Assembly (NCBI GenBank): GCA_965228695.1
Contig: CBDDIB010000002.1
Coordinates: forward strand, 4,464,001-4,528,000
Length of the DNA: 64,000 nucleotides
From: JAJFJD01 sp965228695
GTDB lineage: Bacteria; Pseudomonadota; Alphaproteobacteria; UBA8366
Reading direction: 5' to 3'
Shown: one piece after another, positions 44,706-53,200 of the stretch
How positions within the stretch are numbered: position 1 is the first letter of the stretch
Layout: the number at the start of each line of letters is the position of its first letter
Notes under the pieces: generated by a model
The model's database searches: none
The model's input: the letters and a program-made list of their open reading frames with translations, nothing else
What the model was told of the DNA's origin: nothing
Program-made: the position numbers and the translations under genes

Positions 44706-45789
44706 TTGTGGTCTCCTTAGGCATAGTCCGGCCTTCGAGATTCCAGACATAGCTGATTATCTCGGCCACCGCCTGATAGTGCTCCTGCGGCACCTCTTCA
44801 TCAAGGTCTACGCTCGAAAAGAGCGCGCGCGCCAAGGGCGGATTTTCAACGATCGCGATGTCATTTTCCTCGGCAACCTCGCGAATCTTCGCGGCGATCA
44901 GGTCCGCGCCCTTGGCGACAAGCATCGGCGCGGTCATTTCGCCGGGCTTGTATTTCAGGGCCACGGCATAATGGGTCGGGTTGGTGACCACCACATCGGC
45001 CTCCGGCACGGCCTGCATCATGCGGGCGCGGGCCCGATCCTGCCTGATCTGGCGCAACCGTTGGCGGGCGGTCGGATCACCTTCGGACTGTTTGAATTCG
45101 TCCTTTACCTCCTGTTTGGTCATCCGCATCTGCTTGGTATGCTGTTGCCGTTGGAAGACGACGTCGGCGACGGCAATGACGAGCAATACGGCAAGAATGG
45201 CCACCAGCATCTGCATCACCAACTCGTGCAGCACCGACAGGAAATCCGGGATCGCGAGGGTCGGGACGATGTCGATGGCATCGAGCGCGGGCATGACCGC
45301 CAAAATCCCGATGGTCCCGACAATCGCGAGCTTAACGATGCCCTTCACGAACTCCATCGTCTGCTTGATGGACACAAGGCGTTTCGCGCCACGGATGGGA
45401 TCGAACTTCTCGAATTTCGGTTCAAGCGCTTTCGGCGAATAGACGAAACCGTTCTGGAGGACCGGCCCCACCATCGCGATGATGAAGAAAAAGAGCAGCG
45501 GGAAAAATATCGCGGCGAACACCGCCTTGAACGTCTCGTAAAGCTGCTGACCGGCATTCGCCGGATCGACCCGGATCAGGTCCGGCGTGGATAGATACGG
45601 GATCAGGGCCAAGCGAATATCGTTCATGAATGTCGGCGCCATCATCCCGAGCACGAGCGCCCCGACCGTCAGCATGAGCCACGTGTTCAGTTCACGACTG
45701 ACCGCCACCTGTCCTCGCCGACGTCCATCGTCGAGCTTCTTTTGCGTCGGGTCTTCGGTTTTTTGGGCGTCGTCCGTATCTTCCGACAT
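44695..45789 (-). CDS. flhB: Flagellar biosynthesis protein FlhB
   Basis: A 364-residue component of the flagellar type III export gate that switches substrate class. It begins DAQKTEDPTQKKLDDGRRRGQV, the FlhB signature, has four membrane helices, and the cytoplasmic domain carries the autocleavage site Asn270-Pro-Thr-His (VVTNPTHYAVALKY), with cleavage between Asn270 and Pro271. It follows fliR after 36 bases and overlaps cckA. Confidence 0.97.
   Translation of the reverse strand: MSEDTDDAQKTEDPTQKKLDDGRRRGQVAVSRELNTWLMLTVGALVLGMMAPTFMNDIRLALIPYLSTPDLIRVDPANAGQQLYETFKAVFAAIFFPLLFFFIIAMVGPVLQNGFVYSPKALEPKFEKFDPIRGAKRLVSIKQTMEFVKGIVKLAIVGTIGILAVMPALDAIDIVPTLAIPDFLSVLHELVMQMLVAILAVLLVIAVADVVFQRQQHTKQMRMTKQEVKDEFKQSEGDPTARQRLRQIRQDRARARMMQAVPEADVVVTNPTHYAVALKYKPGEMTAPMLVAKGADLIAAKIREVAEENDIAIVENPPLARALFSSVDLDEEVPQEHYQAVAEIISYVWNLEGRTMPKETTSAG
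44713..44718 (-). promoter_or_regulatory. Shine-Dalgarno site fixing the cckA GTG start
   Basis: AAGGAG (minus strand, 44718-44713) lies inside the end of flhB, seven bases before the GTG at 44705. No comparable site precedes the upstream ATG at 44750, so cckA is read as starting with GTG and coupled to flhB translation. Confidence 0.7.
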
Positions 45790-45825
45790 GATGTTACCCC
45801 GCGCAGCGAATGCGCGGCCTCACTG

Positions 45826-46590
45826 TCAACCCGGCAGGAATAATCGGGTAAATGTTGTTTGATAGTAGTTAAGAAACCACAAAAGGGCCGCCGGAAAGGT
45901 GGTCAACATCAGGAACAGACCCAGCGTGATCTGCGCCGGCAAGGCGACCAGGAAAATCGGCATCTGAGGCATCAATCGCGCCAACAGGCCCATGCCGGTG
46001 TAGAATGTAATGCCGAACATCACGAACGGCATCGCGACCTGCAGCCCGACCCGGAAACTCTCCGCCAGCAAATGGGCCAGGGTTTGGGTGAAATCGTCAA
46101 AGGCCGGGACCAAGCCAGGCTGAAACAGCATGTAGCTGTCCAAGAGCGCCATCAGCATCAGATGATGCGTATCGGTCGCGAAGATCAGCAGCAATCCCAA
46201 AATCGACAGGAATACCGCCGGCAACGCGCTTTGATCCGAAAGCAGCGGATTGAACAGCATCGCGTTCGCGAGGCCGCTGAGAAAAGCCAACATCGCGCCA
46301 CCGGTCGCCAGCGCGGACATCAAGAGTCGCGCGACGGATCCGATGAATACGCCGATCAAGATTTCACCCAGCACAAGCAGAAACAAGCTAAGCGGCGCCG
46401 CCGGCAATGCCGGCAGCCTATCCTCGACGATCGGTGTCAGAAGAACGGTTATGGTGAGCGCGATCAACAATCGGATGCGCGGCGAAACATAGGTCTCGCC
46501 GAAACCCGGCATCGTGATGAGCGTCGAGCCCAGACGCGCAAACACTAGCGCGTAGGCGAAAATTTCTGCGGGTAGTAGATCTTGCAGCAT
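45826..46590 (-). CDS. fliR: Flagellar biosynthesis protein FliR
   Basis: A 254-residue export-gate membrane protein with about six helices. The opening FAYALVFARLGSTLITMPGFG and VSPRIRLLIALTITVLLTP are typical. FliR joins FliP and FliQ in the gate core. It starts six bases after the fliQ stop. Confidence 0.96.
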   Translation of the reverse strand: MLQDLLPAEIFAYALVFARLGSTLITMPGFGETYVSPRIRLLIALTITVLLTPIVEDRLPALPAAPLSLFLLVLGEILIGVFIGSVARLLMSALATGGAMLAFLSGLANAMLFNPLLSDQSALPAVFLSILGLLLIFATDTHHLMLMALLDSYMLFQPGLVPAFDDFTQTLAHLLAESFRVGLQVAMPFVMFGITFYTGMGLLARLMPQMPIFLVALPAQITLGLFLMLTTFPAALLWFLNYYQTTFTRLFLPG

Positions 46591-46596
46591 GATGCG

Positions 46597-46863
46597 TCAG
46601 CTGATGCCGACGATCCTATCGGTCACCGATTCCATGAAGCGCTGCATCACGCTGAACATGAAGGGCAGCAACACCAGCAAGGACGTAAACACAATGAGAA
46701 TTTTGGGCACGAAGGTGAGTGTGATCTCCTGAATCGACGTCAGCGCCTGAAACAACGAGACCGTCAAACCAACTATCAACCCCACGAGCATGATCGGCGT
46801 CGCAACCGTCAACATCGTCAGCACGGCATCGCGCGCAAAATCCAATACCTGCGCCTCGTTCAT
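46597..46863 (-). CDS. fliQ: Flagellar biosynthesis protein FliQ
   Basis: An 88-residue gate protein with two helices. TPIMLVGLIVGLTVSLFQA and TSIQEITLTFVPKI are the family core. Length is normal. It sits between fliE and fliR. Confidence 0.97.
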   Translation of the reverse strand: MNEAQVLDFARDAVLTMLTVATPIMLVGLIVGLTVSLFQALTSIQEITLTFVPKILIVFTSLLVLLPFMFSVMQRFMESVTDRIVGIS

Positions 46864-46923
46864 GCGGCTAATTTCCCCCGTCAGATGACCGCGGACGGCC
46901 CCCTATCCCGACTTGGCCGGCGA

Positions 46924-47232
46924 TTAGATCGGCATCCGAAGAATTTCCTGATAAGCGCTGATCACGCGGTCGCGCACCGTAACGACCGTCTGCAGCGTCA
47001 TTTCGGCGCTGTTGACCGCGGTGACGACTTCCATCAAATCCGCTTCGCCGACAACCGCTTTCGCCGTCATCGCCTCGGCGGTCTTGCCGGATTGCATGGC
47101 GTCTTCCGCGACCTTACCCACCAAATCCGCAAAGGATGAATCCTTCGGCGATTTCGGGGCATCCATACCGGCGCCACCCAACCGCGCCGCTTGCGTGAAT
47201 GCCTTGATCGCATCGTTCGGATTAATCGCCAT
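46924..47232 (-). CDS. fliE: Flagellar hook-basal body complex protein FliE
   Basis: A 102-residue protein that joins the MS ring to the rod. The C-terminal half (VVTAVNSAEMTLQTVVTVRDRVISAYQEILRMPI, read in parts as AEMTLQTVVTVRD and AYQEILRMPI) is the conserved helical region. It follows flgC on the same strand, as in most alphaproteobacteria. Confidence 0.95.
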   Translation of the reverse strand: MAINPNDAIKAFTQAARLGGAGMDAPKSPKDSSFADLVGKVAEDAMQSGKTAEAMTAKAVVGEADLMEVVTAVNSAEMTLQTVVTVRDRVISAYQEILRMPI

Positions 47233-47273
47233 GTCCCACCTCTCTCCTCGCTATGCGCATTGGCCGCGCGGAC

Positions 47274-47681
47274 CTAGCGCAACAACTCCAACGTATTCCG
47301 CAACATCGTTCGGCTCACCTCGATCATGTTAAGGTTCGCCTCGTAACTGCGCTGCGCCTCTCGGAAATCCATCATTTCGATGGCGATTTTCACATTCGGC
47401 GTCTTGATATATCCGGCCTCATCGGCAGCCGGGTGCGTCGGATCGTGCCGTAAACCGAAATCGGATTTGTCCTCGCGCACGCGGCTGACCTCGACGGTCC
47501 GCGCACCAAGCTCGCGGTCGAGCAGATTTGAAAACGTCACGGTCTTCCGACGATACGGCTCGCCACCCGCCGTCTCGGCCATCGAGCCGGCGTTCGCGAT
47601 ATTCTCGGCGATGACCCGCAGCCGGGTCCCCTGCGCCCGCATCCCGGACGCGGCAATCGCCATCGATTTTTCAAGTGCCAT
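47274..47681 (-). CDS. flgC: Flagellar basal-body rod protein FlgC
   Basis: A 135-residue proximal rod protein. It begins with helical SMAIAASGMRAQGTRLRVIAENIANAGS, the rod-protein signature (ASGMRAQGTRLRVIAENIAN), and ends with a helical segment (FREAQRSYEANLNMIEVSR) that packs with the N-terminus. Exported without a cleaved signal. It starts 14 bases after the flgB stop. Confidence 0.96.
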   Translation of the reverse strand: MALEKSMAIAASGMRAQGTRLRVIAENIANAGSMAETAGGEPYRRKTVTFSNLLDRELGARTVEVSRVREDKSDFGLRHDPTHPAADEAGYIKTPNVKIAIEMMDFREAQRSYEANLNMIEVSRTMLRNTLELLR

Positions 47682-47695
47682 CGTTCAAGTCGCCC

Positions 47696-48103
47696 CTATT
47701 GTTGCTGTCGTCCCAGCGCGATGCTGAACATCTGCTTGTGCTTTCTGTATAGCCGGGTCATGAGCGTGTAGTCGTGACGGGTCTGTCCGACCTTGATCAA
47801 CTGCTCTTCGAGCACGACACCGTTGCCGTTCGGATTCGTTTCGTAGGTATCCTTCTGTTTCTTCGATTGGACCGCCATGCTGTCCTGCCCGCCCGCGATA
47901 TGCGATTCATGCGTGCGGGCCAGAGCCACCTGAAAGGAGCGGCTGGCACCCGTGTCCTTGAAATCGAGTTCCTTAAGGTCTTTTGGGCGGTAGTCCGGCG
48001 TGTCCGCGTTCGCCACATTCTGCGACAACACGGTCTGACGTTCGGCAAGCCAATTCATCTTGCCGGTCATCATCCGAAACACCGAAAACTGGTTCAGATC
48101 CAT
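47696..48103 (-). CDS. flgB: Flagellar basal-body rod protein FlgB
   Basis: A 135-residue proximal rod protein and first gene of the flgB-flgC-fliE-fliQ-fliR-flhB-cckA unit. The rod signature is WLAERQTVLSQNVANADTPDY, near residue 18 (quoted part: RQTVLSQNVANADTPDYR). The ATG at 48103 is chosen because family members start close to DLNQFSVF; a longer frame to 48202 would run through the promoter. A sigma-54-like site lies about 57 bases upstream. Confidence 0.95.
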   Translation of the reverse strand: MDLNQFSVFRMMTGKMNWLAERQTVLSQNVANADTPDYRPKDLKELDFKDTGASRSFQVALARTHESHIAGGQDSMAVQSKKQKDTYETNPNGNGVVLEEQLIKVGQTRHDYTLMTRLYRKHKQMFSIALGRQQQ

Positions 48104-48460
48104 GTAACGCTTCCCCCGTCGACAGCGAATCGTTGCGATGCCTCTCCAGCCGATTCGCCTGCACACCATATGCCAGCCCCACTTCCCAGGTGTCGGCCGC
48201 ACACGTCAATCGAGTCGCTAATCCTCTCTCCGAAACCCGATTTCTTAATAAATTTCGGCGCCACGTTAACCATAAATAACTAATATGTAAACTGTTATTC
48301 GAAATATTCCTAAATCTTCGAAAAGGATTGCTACAAGAGAATACTATTCGTTTATTTCATCTGTTGTCTTTTCGCTGGAAATTTGAATAAAAGCTACGCA
48401 TACTCAAATGCAACTGAAGCATGGTGCCGATTGCGGCGCGCTGAAAGAGGTATCGGGTTC
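48104..48460. other. Divergent gap between the flgB and flhX-like operons
   Basis: This 357-base region holds the sigma-54-like site and a markedly AT-rich stretch (48240-48400), which should include the plus-strand promoter for the flhX-like gene. GTTAAC near 48268 hints at a CtrA half-site, but the second half is poorly matched. No gene was seen, apart from a possible upstream extension of the flhX-like frame to a TTG at 48383. Confidence 0.45.
48160..48175 (-). promoter_or_regulatory. Candidate sigma-54 promoter of the flgB operon
   Basis: On the minus strand TGGCAT-ATGGT-GTGC-A (48175-48160) matches the consensus TGGCAC-N5-TTGC-W with two mismatches and correct -24 GG/-12 GC spacing. Transcription would begin near 48150, about 47 bases before the flgB ATG. 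Sigma-54 control of flagellar middle genes is common in alphaproteobacteria. Confidence 0.6.
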
Positions 48461-48790
48461 TTGCACGAGACGCGACAGCAAGACGGGGGCGCAGACGGGT
48501 CCGATGAAGCCCCGCGCCCAACCGCTGTAGCCGTTCGATACAGCCCAATCGATGCATTTTCAGCGCCCACCGTCGTTGCCTCCGGGCGCGGCTGGGTCGC
48601 CGAGAAAATTCTCGAAATCGCGTTCGAACACGGCATCAAGGTCCGCGAAGACGCGGACCTCGCCGAAATATTGGCGGCGGTTGATCTCGATAACGACATC
48701 CCGGTCGAAGCATTCGTCGCCGTTGCGGAAATCCTGCGATACGTCTACGCCGCCAATGGCGGACAGCCCCCGGAGATTCCAGAGTCATGA
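48461..48790 (+). CDS. FlhB C-terminal domain-like protein (FlhX type)
   Basis: About 109 residues equivalent to the cytoplasmic tail of FlhB alone. The diagnostic part is APTVVASGRGWVAEKILEIAFEHGIKVREDADLAEILAAV followed by IPVEAFVAVAEILRYVY (quoted in segments: VVASGRGWVAEKILEIAFEH, GIKVREDADLAEILAAV). It lacks membrane helices and the NPTH cleavage motif. Such FlhX proteins can substitute for, or interact with, the FlhB tail in export switching. No ATG start exists; the TTG at 48461 has AAAGAGG ten bases upstream, while the frame remains open to a TTG at 48383. Confidence 0.75.
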   Translation: MHETRQQDGGADGSDEAPRPTAVAVRYSPIDAFSAPTVVASGRGWVAEKILEIAFEHGIKVREDADLAEILAAVDLDNDIPVEAFVAVAEILRYVYAANGGQPPEIPES

Positions 48791-49086
48791 TGAGTAAAGA
48801 AGAGATCGTTACCGACCTGAATTCGATGTCCGAACTAATCGCCGTCGCACGGTCGGGCTTGACGAGAAACCAACTCGTAGAGATCAGCGACATCCAAGAA
48901 CGAATTCAAGGCGTCGTCGACTCGATCACCGGCCTGCCCCCCGAAGATGCGGTGGAAATGAAGCCGGTGCTTCTCGGACTGTTGTCGGAGTTCGAGAAAT
49001 TCTCGAAGGAAGTCGAAGCCAAGATCGGTGAGCTTCAGGCGGCGGCACCACCGGCCGGTGACAAGGAGCGAGCGGCCGAAACCTAG
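48787..49086 (+). CDS. Small helical protein in flagellar operon
   Basis: A 99-residue, largely helical protein (MSELIAVARSGLTRNQLVEISDIQERIQGVVDSI..., ending in an Ala/Pro-rich tail). It begins four bases inside the flhX-like gene, indicating coupling, and is followed by fliO. No family is recognised. The size and helical composition would suit a flagellar chaperone or regulator, but that is only a guess from position. Confidence 0.65.
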   Translation: MMSKEEIVTDLNSMSELIAVARSGLTRNQLVEISDIQERIQGVVDSITGLPPEDAVEMKPVLLGLLSEFEKFSKEVEAKIGELQAAAPPAGDKERAAET

Positions 49087-49160
49087 GTTCCGGCGTTCCG
49101 TGCCTGGCGCGGGCACGGGCCGGCGGTGAGAACGCGGCTTATTGGGGAGATTTTTCGGCT

Positions 49161-49508
49161 GTGGATCTGAGCTACGTCAGGTTTCTACTGGCGTTTCTGT
49201 TCGTTATTGGCCTTATCGGCCTGTTCGCCTTGTTGTTGCGGCGCGTTGGGTTCGGCGGCGTGCGGTTATCGCCCGGATTCAAAGGCAAAGGCCGGCCGCA
49301 GCGGCGTCTTGCAATCACCGAAGTCGCCAATGTGGACGGGCGGCACCGGTTGGTACTGGTCCGGCGTGACGATACCGAACATTTGATCCTGCTGGGTCAC
49401 AGCGGCGACCTCCTGATCGAGGGCAACATCAAGGTCGCCGACAACGCAAAAGACGGCGCCGGCAGCTTCGATGCCGCCCTGCAGTCCGCCGGAGACAAAC
49501 GCACATGA
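49161..49508 (+). CDS. fliO: Flagellar biosynthetic protein FliO
   Basis: A 115-residue protein with one N-terminal helix (YVRFLLAFLFVIGLIGLFALL in residues 5-25) and a small cytoplasmic domain (RLAITEVANVDGRHRLVLVRRDD), matching FliO, which assists FliP assembly. It starts with GTG after GGGGAG and overlaps fliP by four bases (ATGA). Confidence 0.88.
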   Translation: MDLSYVRFLLAFLFVIGLIGLFALLLRRVGFGGVRLSPGFKGKGRPQRRLAITEVANVDGRHRLVLVRRDDTEHLILLGHSGDLLIEGNIKVADNAKDGAGSFDAALQSAGDKRT

Positions 49509-50269
49509 TGCGGGCCCCGGTCGGCCGGCGTTATCTCGCGCCATTCCTGGCTTGCTGCGGCTTTGCCATGATGCTTGCCCTGCCCGGCACGGCATTCGCG
49601 CAGAATGTGGCGCTGGACTTCGGCACCGGCGGCGAGGCCACCGGGCGTATCGTCCAATTGGTGGCGCTGATCACCATCCTGACGTTGGCCCCGTCGATCC
49701 TGGTGATGGTGACGTCTTTCGTCCGTATCGTGATCGTCATGTCGCTGTTGCGGACGGCACTCGGCACACAGGGTACGCCGCCCAACACCGTGGTCATCAG
49801 CCTCGCCCTGTTCATGACTTTCTTCATCATGCAGCCGACATTGCAGGCGGCGTACGATCAAGGCATCGCGCCGTTGATCGCCGAGGAAATCACCGAAGAA
49901 CAGGCATTCGACCGCAGCGTCGCCCCCATGCACGCCTTCATGATGCGTCATGTCCGGGAGAAGGATCTGGACCTGTTCATGGGCATGGCAAAGATCGAGA
50001 ATGTCGAAACGCCCGAAGCCACGCCGCTGCGCGCACTGATTCCCGCCTTCATGATCTCCGAACTGAAACGCGCGTTCGAGATCGGATTCCTGCTTTTTGT
50101 TCCATTTCTGATCATCGACATGGTGGTCGCATCGGTCTTGATGTCGATGGGCATGATGATGCTGCCGCCGATCATGATCTCTCTGCCGTTCAAGCTAATA
50201 TTTTTCGTTCTGGTCGACGGCTGGTATCTCGTCGCGGGCAGCCTGGTGCGGAGCTTCGTTCCCAGTTAG
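49505..50269 (+). CDS. fliP: Flagellar biosynthetic protein FliP
   Basis: A 254-residue export-gate protein with a cleaved signal peptide (to about AFAQ33) and four helices. TPPNTVVISLALFMTFFIMQP and MLPPIMISLPFKLIFFVLVDGW are the family signatures (here cited in part). FliP forms the pore entrance with FliQ and FliR, encoded in the neighbouring minus-strand operon. It converges on the AMIN/TPR gene with eight bases between stops. Confidence 0.96.
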   Translation: MMRAPVGRRYLAPFLACCGFAMMLALPGTAFAQNVALDFGTGGEATGRIVQLVALITILTLAPSILVMVTSFVRIVIVMSLLRTALGTQGTPPNTVVISLALFMTFFIMQPTLQAAYDQGIAPLIAEEITEEQAFDRSVAPMHAFMMRHVREKDLDLFMGMAKIENVETPEATPLRALIPAFMISELKRAFEIGFLLFVPFLIIDMVVASVLMSMGMMMLPPIMISLPFKLIFFVLVDGWYLVAGSLVRSFVPS

Positions 50270-50277
50270 CCGTCGGC

Positions 50278-53200
50278 CTAGCCGCTCGGAGGCGGAGGCG
50301 GAGGCGGTTGCGGGATGGCGTCCGGCGCCGCCGTGCCGGTCTGCTGATCATCAGGTTGGGCGGCCGGTTGGGCAGCACCCTGCGCCGCCGCATCCGGCGC
50401 CGCATCCTTTGATTTCGCCGTCTTGCTCGGCGCGATGAGACGGTCGCGGTAGTTCTTGAGGAAGGCGTCGAAACTGTCGCTCTCCGCCATCTTGCGAGTG
50501 ATATCGTCGATATTCTTCGCCGCGCGCCCGGTCGGGCTCGAGATGAACGCGAAGGCATCGGCAAGCTTGCTTTGGGCCATACCGGGGCCATACAAATCCC
50601 GCAGCATGATGATCCCCGCCTCGTCCCGCTTCAATCGAAGCGCGACCGCCCAACTCAATATGAAGCTCGCCTGGTTTTCCGGATACCCGCCCTCGGCGAG
50701 CGGGTCGCCGGACAAGCGCTGCAACACCTTTGCCGCCTCCGCATAGTTCCGAGTGCTCCAATAAATATTGGCGCGCAACAGATCGGCTTCCCGGCTTACG
50801 TCGCCTGCCAACAGCGCGATCGCTTCCTCGTACCGTCCCAACTCCAACGTCGCTTTCGCACGAATTCGGCGGCGATCATCGTCCAAGTCGGTCGACAGGT
50901 TCGGCTGAAAACTGCCGCGCAGCGCCGACAGCGCGCCCTTGGGGTTGCGGTCCAGCAATCGGATCACCGCGAGTTTCGCGCCCACGCGCGCCTTGTCTTC
51001 GCCCTTCAGCCGGAACCGAACCTGATGCGACAACAAGTCCGCCGCGCGGTTGAGGAGATCGACGGAGACCAGCCGGTCGGCGAGTTTTTGGATCATCAGG
51101 TCGCCCTCGGTCCCGGCGGGCGTCAGCTCGCGGAAATCGTCATACAGCGCCAGTGCCTGCAACGGCGGCAAGGCGTCGGCGCCCCCCTCCAGATGCAGTT
51201 TGCGAAACGCCGCCGTCATCAACTGGGCAATGTCCTTCACCTTCTTATTGTTCGGGTAGTAGGTGATCGCCGTGCGAAGGGTATTGAGCCCCTTGCGGAA
51301 CTCGCCCTTGTTCAGGTACAGCGTTCCCAATTGCTTCAAAACGGCAAGCTCGAGATCGTCGCCGCGCCACTGATACCGCAACCGCTCCAGGCGCTCGATC
51401 GCTTCTTCGACCGTCACCGATTCCTGCTGCAATCCAAGTTCCACAAGCGCCAATTCCGAGCGGGCGACGCTCCAGCGATCGCCCGACTTCTTGGATTTGG
51501 TCCAAAACTCGACCGCGCGATCCAAATCCCGGCTGCTGCGCGCCAGCACGCCTTGATTGTAAAGCAGCCGTGCCGCATCGCCGCGTTTCATCTTCTCGGC
51601 ATTCTTGCCGAGGAAGTTCAGCCAAATCGACGCATTTCCCACGTCCAAATCCGCCAAGCTCGCTTCGACACGCCCAAGCGCCAATGTGGTACGAATCGGT
51701 TCCGGATAGCTTTGCAGGACCGGATCGCCATTTCGGAACTGCGCCGCGGCTTTCTTCGTTTCGCCCGTCTGGAGGAACATCGCGCCGCGCCACAGCGAGA
51801 TTTCCTGATACTGATCCAAACGCGGATCCAATAGGTCCTTACGCGCCTCAAAGGGACGGCCCATGTAAACCCGGGTCGCCGCGATGAGGGCGCGGAACTC
51901 CGGTTGCGAGGACAACGTTTCGTTCGAAAACTCGATCGTGCGCAGAACGCCGAGCGCTTCGGGCGCAAACCCGCGGGCAAAGAAGTACCGGGCGAGATCG
52001 AGACGCGCGTCGTCCCGACGTTCCTTCGGCACCTCCACGATCGTGCGCATCGCCGCCTGCCTGGCTTTGGTGAAATCCGGATCCTTGTCCTTCGTCCAGT
52101 TCCGGAAATTGAAAATCCGTGGCCCAAGGAAGGCGGCGGCCCCCTCGCCGCTCTGCGATATCGAAGAAACGTGAAGGCCCCCGGGTACGCCGACCACTAT
52201 CCCTTTGTTGCCGGCGGCTCTCAATGTCACGTCGTCACCCAGGGGGTCGATTGCGACGCCCTGTGCCGATGCCAGAACGTTGAATTCCGAATAGGCGCGT
52301 CGGCTTTCAATTCCATGTCCCGGCGCCTGCAAGGTCGCGACATACAAGGTATCGCCGACCTCGGGATCGTCCAGCGTGAATATCCGGCCGATCTCCGACA
52401 CCGGCATTTCGAGTTGCGCCCCGTTGATGGCCTCGGGACGGACGCGTAACGCAATATTGACCTTCGGCGCGATCGGCCATCGGCGGAATTGCACGACCCA
52501 GTTCGTTCCTTCCCGTTCGACCTGCGGATTGACGCCTGATTTCGCTTGAAGGCGGACGACCGTCCCTTCGCTAAACGGTAATTGCTCGATCTGGTCGATC
52601 AGGCTCTTCCCTGCGGTTCGCAATGCCGCGAGGTTGAGCTGAGCCCGGCGGTCGAAAACGATCCAGACATAGGGTTCTCGGGCGAAGACCGCGGCGCCGA
52701 CCGGTTCGGGCCATTCGAAGACGAGGCTGACGTCTTGCTTTTCCTGCATAGTCTCACCGACCTCAGCAGAGTCGCCCGGTGCGGCTGCGGCCAAGGGTGG
52801 ATTAGCGGAGTCCGTATCCCTCGTGGCGGCGAATTCGCGTGGCGGTGCGGGAACCGATGAAGGGTCGCTTTCAGGCCCGTCGACCGCCGTATTCGCCTGG
52901 ACCGGCGCCACAGAATCATCCGACGCCGCGACATTCGGCACAACAGCAGGCTCCGGTTCCGCGTCCGGCGTTGCCTGCGTGTTGGCGCCCTTCGCCGCCT
53001 TTGACTCGGGCGTTGTTGAATCCGCTGTCGTTTGTTCGGTGTTGGGCGGCGTCGGTGTCTTGTCGGCCGCCGCCTTTTCTTCGGGCGCTGCCGCCGCCGG
53101 CGCCTTCGCCGGTTCGGGTTTATTTACGGCGACATCCTCGGCCTTGGTTTCGACCGCCGGCGCCTTGGCCGGTTGCTCTTTCTCCGTCACGGTCTCGGGT

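Noticed and set aside
48255..48290. CtrA box (TTAA-N7-TTAA) between flgB and the flhX-like gene
   Set aside because: GTTAACCATAAATAAC has one good half but the second half is mismatched or wrongly spaced.
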